Both the position numbers and the translations under genes were made by a program. This document shows positions 1 through 12,200 of a stretch of DNA of 64,000 bases, one piece after another; within the stretch, counting starts at the first letter, position 1, and every line of letters starts with the position of its first letter. The stretch lies in the NCBI GenBank assembly GCA_022496805.1, contig CM040093.1, positions 6,038,213-6,102,212 of the forward strand, given 5' to 3'. A model generated the notes under the pieces. It was not told where the DNA came from. It did not search any database and worked only from the letters and a program-made list of their open reading frames with translations. The DNA is from Pohlia nutans. Its lineage: Eukaryota; Streptophyta; Bryopsida; Bryales; Mniaceae.

Positions 1-1
1 T

Positions 2-2670
2 ATAATCAATGCATTTTTTGATGCAATTGCAAAACTTGAGTTCAAGAAGGTATATGGATTTTTGGAAGATAAACCTGAATTGGTGTTTGGAATCAATATA
101 AAAATGAAAACATCTCTAATTTCTGCAATTGTTGTAAATTCTGATGTACTGGTTCGATTATTTTTAAATGTAGCTTTCAAAATTGCAAAAAAGAACATGA
201 AAATTCGCCAACTCCTTGAAGTGCCTGATAGTGAACTTGGAATGAATTCTTATCAACTTGCTGCTATCAATGGAAATAGAAATATGATTGAAATTCTTGA
301 ATGTGCAAAAAGATATTCAATAGGTGATTCAACTCACATGAATGATTTTGCTAGTGCATCTATTCCATTAAAAACTCATTGGAGCAAAGTTTTTGATGAT
401 GAAGATACAACTATAGAAAATTTAGAAAAAATTAGAGAATTAGTTGATCCTCTTTTAAAAAAAGTGAAACAAGGGCATAATTGGAATTGGTTTGATAGAT
501 TACAATTTACAATACTTCGAGCACGTAGTTACTTGATTACTAGTGATGAAGATGCAAGTATTGAGCAATCAATGATATGGGGGAATGAATTTGTCTTACA
601 TCAATTGTTTGGAAGTGTATATGTTGGTGATGAAGGAATGTCACTTTTGAAAAATATTTGTACATATTTGGGAGACAATTTATTACCTTATATACTATAT
701 CTTTGGGATAGTAATGGTAGAACTCCGTTACACGTTCTAGCAGACAACTTTGACATTGAAGATTATCAATTGACAACTATTTTTAGAATTATTGATTTTC
801 ATTGTCCAAATGTATTACAACTCAATATTGTAGACTTTGCAGGTAGAACACCACTCTATCGTGCAGCATCACAAGGTAATTCTATAGTTGTAAGAGTGTT
901 TGCTGAAGATTTGCGAACGGAATTGAATGCTACTACATCTACTCAATGGGACATTTTTCCAAAGCATGGTAGTATTACACGATTGCATTCATCATCGGGA
1001 ATTACAGCTCTTCACATTGCAGTTCTTCATAACCATCGCAATGTTGTTGAAGCACTTTTAAATGCTCGTAAAGGTCACAATATAGATTTTGACAAAGCCC
1101 ACATGTTTAAACTTGATATTAATCCATTATGCGAACATTCTCATCATACTTTTAAACTCACACCATTCCAATTAGCTGCGTTTAAAGGCCATACACAAAT
1201 CATACAACTATTTTTAAGAGTAAAAAAATAAATTTGAAATATTTAAATATTTAAAATACTTATAATAATGTTATAATTTGAATGATGCATGTCAACATAT
1301 TTTTACCAATTTTTTTAAAATTATTATCTTTAAGATCATAATTATATAGGGAGATATTGTTTGAAACATTAAAACCTTGTCAATAACTAAGAAAATGATT
1401 ATTTTTAAACAACCATTTGATATTATATGAGAAAATTCAAAATAATTGAATAGTAAACATTAAAAATGAGATTTTAATCAATAAAATTTTATCTTAATTA
1501 TGTGAAAGTATTGTTGATAGTTATTTTTAAATTAAATTATTTTTTTGCATGTACATTTAGGATCCAAATCTTGTAGATAAATGTATCATTGATGTTAAGA
1601 AAAAAAGAGATCTACATTCAAAGGTACCTGCTTTAAGTTTAGCAACAGCAAGTGGAAATCCTTTAGCAGTACAAATTTTTTTGGCTAATGAAAGAGTGAA
1701 TCCATTTGCAACTGATGTACATGGAAACACAACATTACATTATGCTGCCAGGGCATTTGACGATGAATTTAATGAAATAATTTTTTTCACCTCTGCGGAT
1801 TATATAAGCATTGAACATTTTCGTCATAAATTACCAAAAAAAAATAAACGTTCTTCTGAATTAATTGGTTGTATGGAATTATTAATGCAAGCAGGCCTTG
1901 ATATGAATAAACCTAATATTGATGGATATTGCCCAGAATTATGTGCTGCAACTCCTGAAGATGTTCGTCAATGGTGGTATGAAAAATTTACGAAACAAAC
2001 AACAGAAGCACTAAATAACCTCTTTGCAGCAGGAAATGCAGTTTCTGTAACTGCAGCTTTAGTAGCCACTGCCTCATTTGTAGGGCCTCTTCAACCACCA
2101 CTTGGATTTGCTGGTACTACCTCTGAAGATTGGTTGAACGGTTATGCTCAATTTGATCATCCTTCAGTTGAAGCATTTATGTTTTGTGACAATTTAACAT
2201 TTTATCTTTCAATGGCGTCAATCATATTAGCAATGATTCCATTTTTACCAATATCACATGAAGGTATACTACGTGAAGTTCAAGTTGCTCAAAAGAGTGT
2301 TCAAGCCGCTGTGGTAGTATTATTTATGTCAATAGTATTTCTCATTTGTGCATTTTTCTGTGCTGCTGTGTCAGTTGTACCAAAAGATTATTGGAGGTAT
2401 AAATCACTCACAATGTTTACAACTGGAAGTGGCGGCATGATATGTATTGTTGTCCTTACGTTGTTTTGTCTTCGTTTATTAAGAGTAATTAAAGTTAAAA
2501 ATGCCTTTGTCATTAATGCTTATAATGCTATTTTAAAAAAATTGAAAAGTGAAAAAAGTTCAAATAGGATTGTTGATGTTGTTCAAAGTCATATCGCTGT
2601 TAAAAGAGCAGTTTTGCATTGGAAAAAGGTGGTTAAAAAACGACGTGCTTTAGAAACTCATAGTTCTTAA
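2..2670 (+). CDS. Ankyrin-repeat protein with C-terminal PGG/four-TM domain (5' truncated by window edge)
   Basis: The reading frame is open from base 2, so the start lies outside the window. Two exons are proposed: 2-1219 (donor AGA|gtaaaa) and 1561-2670 (acceptor acatttag|GAT). They join in phase 0 to give 775 residues. Without splicing, the first frame would stop at 1231, just past the donor. Ankyrin-type repeats are visible near residues 80 (SYQLAAINGN), 236 (NGRTPLHVLA), 278 (AGRTPLYRAAS), 331 (GITALHIAV), 384 (LTPFQLAAFKGH), 427 and 456 (HGNTTLHYAA). A PGG-type domain starts near residue 555 (AAGNAVSVTAALVATASFVG), and four hydrophobic helices lie near 563-584, 612-637, 653-678 and 692-716. 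The tail is Lys/Arg-rich. In plants this architecture (ACD6/ITN1-like) is a plasma- or endomembrane protein linked to defence and stress signalling. The exact role here is unknown. Confidence 0.9.
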
Positions 2671-4307
2671 GTCCAAATGAATTTTATAATTGCAAAATTC
2701 TAAATAAAAACAATAAATATGTAAAATATATTATATTCATAGCTCAAGTGATAAAAAACTATTTACAATCAAAGAAAAAACTCAATATCAGTATTCAAAA
2801 GTTAAGAAAAAACCTAGTTTTTTGAAATTTTACATTTTTGTTATCAACGGCCTCTATAAAATATTAATGCTCGTTTGATCAAGATACAATAGTTTCTTTT
2901 TTCTTCTATAAATCATCTTTAATCTCATTCAAATTACTCAAACATAATTTTGTGTAACACATTTGGTAAAAAATATTTTATTTTTATTCTTCATTATTTA
3001 AATACAAAACTCATTATTTTTAATTCATATATATTTTTATTTCTGTACAATATTCTATGTATTTCCAAATCTAAGAACATGTGGAACCTCCTATAAACAC
3101 AAGACTACCTTTAATCAAATATCCTTGCAGAACTTAGTTCAAATTTATTTGCAATTTTCTTTATCAACACATGCAATTTTCTTCGCTGATACCGGTCATA
3201 AAAAATTCAGTCCCATTTTAACCCCTAAACGTACTAGGGTGTCCTTGGAATTGACAATTTGAGAAAATTCATCATAAACTACTATTTAGAAGAATATTTT
3301 GGAATTGATATACAAATGAAAGTTCTAGATTTTGAATTTTAGATTCCATCTGTACGGTTGGATTCACTAATACTATCACCAATATTTAACTATCAATTTT
3401 GAAAGTTAAAATTAAAAATTCCTTCTAAATTCAATTACAAACAAAATTTTAATATTTTTTGAGTAAAATTTGTTGGAATGAATTTTAAATGAGATACTCT
3501 TAAACGTGGTGATTCTTTGAAATTTTTGTGTTTCTTAAATCTATGACCTCATTTTTGCATGGCCACTTTTGAACTACAGCCAATGCAATTTGGCTTGGTC
3601 AACGACTTGACATACTTCTACATTTGTAATTTTAGAAAAATATGTAATCAAGTATGACTAAATCCAACCGTTAGATAAGACAACAACTTGGTGAAGAATC
3701 TCGAAAAAAATGGATGACTTTCATCCAAGCATTGATGAAAACGTGGGAAGGGTTTGAATTTGTTAGTCGTCCACTTTCTGGATGCTCTGACGTTTAGGGG
3801 TTAATTATATTTTTCACAATATGGTCAATTGAATTTGTCATTTTAAAAGCACAAATCTTTGGTCCTTGAGGTTAAAACCCACAGTCAACAAAATACCAAG
3901 TACCTAATCCTTCAAACAATAAAATGAATAATCCCTTTTATGGATATAAACATAACACTGTTCCATCTCACGAAAAAATTAGAAATCTTAATTGTCAAAG
4001 ATCTCTACTTGAAAAAGCAAATCATGTTAGATAACCTTTCCTACTCGATACACTTAGAGCCAACTTCCATGAGCTCCTACAAACAAGTTGCCCCACGGCC
4101 GTGGTAGACTAGCAGGCCTCCTCCCCAACCCTCCAACCTGATATAGAGCCATTTTTAGAAAACTTTTGCTGCTCATTTGCTTGGGCAGACGATCATGTAA
4201 ACTCTCTTATTCCGCTTGAGTAGAGTTTCTACTTCCTCTACCCAAAGTACCACTCAAACAAGGAAAAAAAATTAAAAATTAAAAAAACTAAAATAAAATT
4301 TAGTGAC
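2671..4307. other. Intergenic, AT-rich, mostly decayed TTAA elements
   Basis: I see no coding sequence between the convergent ends of the ankyrin gene (+) and the glutamine synthetase-like gene (-). From about 3120 to 3875 lies a nested pair of transposon remnants, described separately. 3' UTRs of both genes must end here, but I cannot place the polyadenylation sites with confidence. Confidence 0.6.
3218..3804. mobile_element. TTAA element, family B (587 bp), nested inside a family A remnant
   Basis: The left end is TTAACCCCTAAACGT and the right end is its exact 15-base inverse, ACGTTTAGGGGTTAA, so the terminal inverted repeats (TIRs) are perfect. The interior matches, in opposite orientation, the family B copies at 6469-7042 and 34375-34937. 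Flanking sequence at 3165-3217 and 3805-3870 matches the middle and right part of family A elements, so this copy jumped into an older one at a TTAA. No transposase frame is present, so the element is non-autonomous. The class (piggyBac-like) is inferred from the TTAA target and CCC terminus. Confidence 0.85.
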
Positions 4308-6222
4308 TTATATTTGCTCAAAATAGCGTGCTTTTTCCCAGTCGGTGACTGCTTGTTGGTAAGCAAGGAGCTCAGTTTCAAAGAAGTGGTGGTAATGGTG
4401 ATGGACATCCTCTCCCAGCATTTCCTTGGCAAATTTACTGCTCTTGAAAGCTGATGTGGCCGCTCCCTGTTCACACCAACATGTAGTAATACAATGAAAA
4501 TAAATAATACTACATCAAAACACATTAATTTAAATTGGTGGCCAAAAAATATATTTAAAAATTACGTGTCACCTTGTGATTGGTGGAGGGTGACGTGGAA
4601 ATTCAGTTTTAACACTAGGCTAACCCTCACACATAGTACTAAGGCATGTGTCATTGCCACAACACACTAGTAGAAAAGGTGGTATTGCCGAGGGAGTTGC
4701 CCAGGCATGTGGTGCCCAATTCCACACATGCACAGTGATTTTGCGTGGGCATCACCCTGGGGAGCGCCTCCTTTTCTACTAGTGACACATGGTCTCAAAG
4801 ATCCATGGTGTGATTAAAAAAAGAAACTAATTGAACTTAATGAATAGATAGATGAATGAGATGGTGACAATTTAGATCTTAGAGATAGAGGTTTAGGATG
4901 GATTTATTCCTAAGCATACTAGGGTTACCCTCTGACTTATAGCACTAGTAAAAAAAACCATGTTGAATGTGTTACGGATAAATTAGATAACACAATTTTC
5001 ATGTTGTCTTGTTTATCCATAATACATTCACTGTGACATTTTCATGTTATATCTAACAAAGTTCTCTACTAATCTAGGGATTTTATTTCTATTTTCAAAA
5101 AAAACAAAAAAGGGGTAAAAATGACCGTAAAGTGCTTGTAGATTCGATCAAGGTGACCAATTTATTGAACAATTTAGATTAATTCCTATTTTTTCAATTA
5201 ACACAAGGTTAGCACCCTCAGTTTGACACAATTAAAGAGTATTTTTTTACTAAACTACGTTTTGCTAATAGTGCCACCCACACTAACTATTTACTCGAGG
5301 CTATAACTTTTTACGCTGTATGAATATTTTTACCAAGAGAAAAGATATTGAAACAATACTTGTAGGAGGAACTCTGTAAACATAGTCGGTAAAATTATTC
5401 ATGTTGTGTAAAAAGTTATAGCCTTTTTAAATCAATTAGTATAGGTGGCACTATTAGCAAAAAGTAGTGTACTATGGTGAGAGAGAGAGAGGGGTCAATA
5501 CCAATGATTGAGGAATAGTCAAGAGATCTTTGGCAAAGTAGACGTTGCCTTCGAGTTGTGGTGGTGGTTCAATCTTGTTGCGAATGCCATCCATTCCCGA
5601 AGCAAGAGCTGCAGCAAAGGCCAAGTACACGTTGCAATCCGCGCCCGGCAGCCGACATTCTATGCGCAACGATTTGCCTGACCCAAGCACACGGAAAGGT
5701 GCGGTACGATTGTCTCGGCTCCTGTTTCATCATAAGGTTCTTTAGCAGTTAGTGAAGTCCACCCTTAGTTTTCAACAATAGCATTGTAGAAGCTTTAACA
5801 TTAAATTCAATGTCTCCCCACCCAATCTTTAGCTAAATATGATGTGAACTTGCAAAAAAACATAGAACCTACTACAAAGACATGAAGCCCAATTTGGCCT
5901 TTAGGGGTTAATTTTATAAAACCAATCTTGCAATATGACATAATTAGTAATATACGTCTTGCACTTTGTTTTGGTAATTTTTTTTTTGGGTAAGGAAACT
6001 GACCAAGCAATCTGCGTGGGGGCCCAGCTGCCTGACACGTAGCGCTTGTAAGAATTAACGTTGGGTGCATAAAAGCACATGAGCTCTGGAGTATGTTTCA
6101 TCCATCCGCCCAAGAACCATATGAACTCATCACTGCACTCACCACCCAATAATTTAACAAATCTTTAAAAGAGAGAAAAAATAAAAAATCAATGTGGATA
6201 AGCTTTTCAGAATGTCATCTAA

Positions 6223-6268
<46 letters not shown>

Positions 6269-9200
6269 TAAAAAAAAGGAAAAAAAAATAAAAAAAATTC
6301 ATCTTAACAAAATATTCTTAATAAATTATAATATTCTTAATAAAATATTTTTATTTTTTTGTAATTTGCATATTACAAATGCAAGTGTTGATACTCAACC
6401 AACTATTATAGGCAAGTGGAAACTCAACATGTTATGCATGTTGGAGACAAATAGGAATTGATTAACCTTTAACCCCTAACTGCCCAAGCAGGCGTTTTTG
6501 GCCTGATGTACAAATTTCATCCGTATTTTCTCATCCGTCATGCACTTTTTGTGGTGTGATTTTTTTACTGAATTTTTTATGGGAAGTTAACTTCATGTAT
6601 GTGTGATCCGATCGAAAAGGAAATAATTTTTGAAAAAATTATGCCTCATTTTGTGTAGTGTTTCACCGAAAATCTTGAAGATTTTGGTCTAAAAGTGTTC
6701 ATGAAAAAAAAAACTATTAAAATCAAGCATCCAAAAAATCTCCAAAAATCACTACACCTAAAGTACTACATTATAACCCATCACAACAAATTTCATCCAC
6801 ATATTGTCAATATCTTATTCGTAATTGAATTACAAAGTAATTTTTTATTTTATGTTTCAAAATTTATAAAAAAAGATTATTGATAGTAGTCATAGATCTA
6901 ACTGTATAGATAGAATCTAAAATAAAAAATGTATAACTTTTATTCATACATCAAGTTCTAAATATTCATATTAATTGCATTTTATAATGCATCTTTGCAA
7001 AACTGCCTAAACTGGACATAGGTGAGGACGTTTAGGGGTTAATGGACATGGCTTTCCTGATTCTAAAGAAGTATAGATCTTTTAAACATGCTCATTTTGG
7101 CATTTTAAAAAACCCCATTTGATTCAACGGAGTAGAAGTTGTGAACAAGATTTTCCCAAAAAAAAAAAACAAAAAACCCGTGGAGCTCTTTGCATCCATT
7201 AAGGGTTAAAAGGAGGTAGGGTTGCACTAGTAGAAACATTGGCCACATAGACCAAAGAAGCATGCCCAAAAAGACCCACAACTGGTCTTACTAGTTCGTC
7301 ATGCAAGATCTTTTCAGGGGTCTTTTCTATGCTCTATGTAGTGGGGATTTTTATTAGTGTTGTCATGTTTGATACTTTTTTTCAGCTTGACGTTGTATGT
7401 CTAATTAGACAATTATCAAATATTTTAAACAACTTGGATGAAATATTCCAAAATATTATAAAAATATACTTGTTTGACAGACGAGACAGGGAGGTCTATC
7501 ATATGTGTTCAACACTTTATCTAGTGGTTGAGTAAGACAACCCTGCAAGGAAAGGAGGTGACATATTGTAGTACCACAGCCGGGTCGCCACCCCATAAAC
7601 GAATATTTAATACTTTTTAAAAACTAACGTTTGTTCCTAAAAAACCGAATTTCTTGATTTTCGTTTATGAGCAAAAGAAAATGATTAAAAATGGCCCAAA
7701 TGACCCAAAATAGCTTAGAAATATCAAAATACAGCTAAAAGCAATTTATTCTATTTTCATTTGTTGGTCCTCATAATTTCCGGTTTTCTTACGTGTTTTT
7801 TTGTTTGGAATTAGTTTTTTGGCAACCCAGCTATGGTACTACGGTAGATCATGAGACAAACCTGCATTTTGTGGAGCCCAGGGTTTTATTTCCAGCAAAT
7901 ATGTTGCGCCCATTCTCCCAAAGACTGAGATGAATGTGACAGCTGGAGCCTGGTTGGGCTGCGTCTGGCTTGGCCATAAATGTCACAGAAACGCCCATGG
8001 AATCTGCCAGCTCCTTCAGACACTGCACAACACAACACAAGGAAGTTTATATAGTCTTTTTAAAAATGGACCTTCTCAAATTGTAGGGATATTAAGGGGA
8101 CCCTTACTAATTTATCAATATTTCACAGTATATAAATATTTACCTCACATTATTGACAATTTTTTAATTTTCTTTTACTGTAGAATTACACCACATTGAG
8201 CCAAGTAATCTATTTACAGACTAATTTAATCTGAATATGGGTGTTTAAGGGGACCAAAAAATTAAAGGGACTTATCCTATAAAAATTATCCCATGGTAAA
8301 ATAAAAAATCGACCATTCAACAAAAATAAAATAAAATTTGTGATTGTTTGACTATTTGTGTCAAAAAATAAAAATGAAATTACCATGTTTTTCTATGGTA
8401 ATGTAAATATTTATATAGTGTAAAACATTGAAAAATTAGTATGGATCCTCTTAGGACCCACAAGTTTACCATGAGATAATTTTTTACAGGATAATTTCCA
8501 ATCCCCTTGATACCCCTAGGTAACCTTTGAGAGTCGTGAGGTTCAACAACATTATGGGTTATAACTCTATCCCTCTCAACCAAAGAAAACTTGACATTAT
8601 GAGTCAAAATAAGCAAAATGAAAAGGTAATTTAATTTATGTTTTTCTCATGAATTGGACTTGAAAGTTACTAGCACAAACATATTGCACTACAACATTGA
8701 ACATAGGAGAATATGAATTGGATAGCCAGTCAAAGTCTTACGGAACCGGATGAAAAACATTTGGGATGGGATGATGAAACATTCAAGATGAAAATGTGAC
8801 TGTTTTCGTGACAACGGGGTCATGACAGATCACGTGACAATGTGCATTTAATATAATAGATTGAGAAGGGAGGGACCTGCTTGTAAACGCTATGGCGATC
8901 AGCCATTTCCAGAACTTCGGCGTATTTCACGTTCAGCTCATGTTGTCCAAGCCCAAACTCTCCTTTACTGTAAGCAAAGCAATAACATTCATTTCATTCA
9001 AGATCATAGATAGCCACAAACCCTCCCAATACGTTTCACAATTCAAAAACCTAGAAACATTAATTTACCCATTCAAACTGATCTACAACTTTAGCCAATT
9101 GCATCAACACAAGCTACATCTACAAATATCAGCGTTTTTTTTTTTTTTTTCACCAGATTTTTGTACAAAATATGGCATTTCTCTTTTGTTAAGGTAAAAA

Positions 9201-12200
9201 AAATTGAATTTTTTTTGCTAGATTTTCTCTATTGTTTTGTGAAGATAGCCAGATTTTGTGAAGAGAACTACTAAAATATGAAGAAATTCTATCAAAATAT
9301 GATTTTAAGCTTAAGATTTAGCCAAATATTCTTTCCCAATCTTTTTTAGGCTTCAAGAAAAAAAACACAGGAAAAACACTGTCGACTACAATGAAATAAC
9401 AACTTGTTGCTTTTGAAAATTTGTTGCTACTTAAAAAGTAAGCCCGATCCATGTCATAGAATAACTACATCTATAAAACAGTCACAAGGTACACTAGTAC
9501 TCCAACGTACCCCAGGTTGAGATCTACCCACATGGATAGATTTCAGCTCTGGGTATCGGCATCTGCTGTGACTATACCCTGAAGTAAGGTAGAGAGGTAC
9601 CCATAGCCAATAAGTACCCCCATAACTAATATGTAGACTTCTTAGAAGCTGCATTTCATGAACCCAAAAGCCAACACGGTGATGGCCAACCCAGAGCAGC
9701 TTTATGTTTAGAAATTGATCTCATTGTTGTCGATTATTTTTATTTTCTCTATGAAAGAAAAAGATCTCATCAGTGAAACTTCAACATTTTCCATGCTATT
9801 TATCAGTTATGGGTACTTCTACCTTAAACTACAAAGGCTTATTGTAGCATAGCTACTTGTTAGTGGAAATTCCAGAAGTTACCTGTTTTCTACTGGAACT
9901 CCAGAAGCTTCTAAATGACGCCTGGCAGGGCCTGTCAAGGCAAAACCGGTATGTAAAACACCAGCCCAATCAAAAATAAAAATAATAAAAATAATAAATT
10001 TATTTTCAGATTTAAGTTTCTTTTAAAAAAAATTAATTAATTAAATTTTTTTTAATTTTGAAAAAAAAGCCTATTGCAAAAACAAACTGAAACATTGACA
10101 AAACATATCAAGATTAATTTGCACATACCATGAAAATATTCCCCACGAGTTCCCTGGAAAATATGGTAGTCCTCCCGTACCCAACCCGCGGGTTTCAGGT
10201 TCATATAGCCTTTATTCTGCACAGAAAATTATAGAAAAAGGAATTCAATGCTAAGCCAAGGATTCTTAGCAAAATTAATGATAATATAGTCAAGCATTAA
10301 ATGAGAAGAAAGTTGGTTCAGCAAAAAAATTGGGTATATCGCCAACTCGCTATTTGAAAAATAGGCTTGCTATGTTGCTATAAGAAAAATTGGGTAAAAA
10401 TTAGAATACATCACCAAAAATAGAGTACAACCCTTTATCATTGGTATGTATATCCAAAAAATTTATAAAAAGTTTTTGTAGTAAAAAAATAAATTGTATA
10501 TCACAAAAAAAATGCTTTCTATTTTTCAAGTTTCAATTTTCAAATCGCCAATGGGACTCCCTTGAAAAAATGAAAAAAATAATAATAATCATTGGGTTGG
10601 TTACCTTGGCCTCTTCATATGTGTCCTTGTAATGAAAATACTCAAGCTCCGATGCAGCCATGGGCGTAAACGCACCCACTGATTGTGCAGCCTTGATTTG
10701 ATTTTGCAGAATGGAGCGTGGCGCATGAGGTGCTAGCTTGTGGTCATCTTGCACCACGTCACAAAACACCATCGCCGTCTTTTCCAACCTACACATCCAA
10801 CAATGCCAAAAGTGCGAGAGTGAGGCCCCAATACTAGCCTCAGCCTCCGTGGCTTACCTTGACACCATTCTAAGGAGTGAGGAGGGAGACCACCCCTGTA
10901 ATAACACTCTGGAAATGATGCTTGAATTTTAATCAAAGAATGCACTTGCTTGAGTGCATGAATTGCTAATACGGTGTTAATCTTAGTATACCTGATTTTG
11001 GGAGTGGCTGCTTTAACATTAGAAAAAAATGGGTCATCCCAGATTTTTCATCCCAACGAATTTTCATGTATCATACTAAAATTCAAGAAATAAGCTTTTA
11101 GTTAACCCCTAAAGGTCCTTAAGGCCCCAAGGAGACCATGTTTTTTTCAGCAATTGTGAGGAGGTTTTCTGTAGATTTTCTGTTGTTTAGTTTTTCTTTT
11201 CTTTTCTCTTTTTTTTAATTCAACATATGTAATATTCTTCATTAATTCCATTGAAATAAAATTTGGTCCCATTTAAATTAAAATTTTCACAATATGATCA
11301 TTTAAATTTGTCATTTTAAAACCATGAATTCTACAGGGGCTACTGCAAATCACCTCACATCAGTAATTTTCAGGAAAAAACTAAATTGTTTTAACAACAT
11401 TCCGACAACAAATGTTCTCCATGATACATGGGGAGGTTCTGAAACCGGACAGATTCTTTTTATGATGTGTAAAAGTTGTTGAAATAATCTGATTTTACGT
11501 TGATAATAAGTTGGACTCTACAGCCCAAAATGAAGTGGAAAAAATTATATGAGGAAGTTGGATATGTAAAAAGACAGTATAATAACCCCTAAAAGACCAA
11601 GAAGCCCAAATTGGGCCTCATGATTTTTTTTAGCAGTTTTGAGTAGTCATTTTTTTGTTCAAATTTATTTATTTATTAACCGACACATTCAATGTTCTTC
11701 ACTGATTCTGGTGATATCAGAATTTGGTCTCATCTAAATTATTAATTTTTCACAGTATGATCAATTGAATTCGACATTTTAAAACCATAAACCCTTGGTC
11801 CTTTAGAAACTTATTGTATTAAAAGATTTGATGAAATCATTCAAGTTTGCTTGATTTTATTATTTCTATTATGGGACAGAGGGAGTATATGCTTTAATGG
11901 TTCAACCATTTTATGATCGTATGGGTAAGTATTAGATATCATGATTCTCTTTTTCTATATTGAACCAAACTTCATAAATAAAAATATGCTACATGTTATA
12001 ACAAATCTAGACTTTATCCTATATTTCTTGGACATTTAGGAGTTTATTGAAAATTTGTAGATTTTGTGGGATTGCCAAGAAATTTGTAAATCTGACATCA
12101 ATTAGTGAATACATGACAATGGAACAATCTATAATACAATACAGCTCGGTTTGTCTCACTCGACCGTTCCGCGCTGGAATCCGTCGAGGAGACAACCCAA

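Noticed and set aside
540..776. Minus-strand open frame of 78 codons
   Set aside because: Lies antisense within the ankyrin exon and has no family features.
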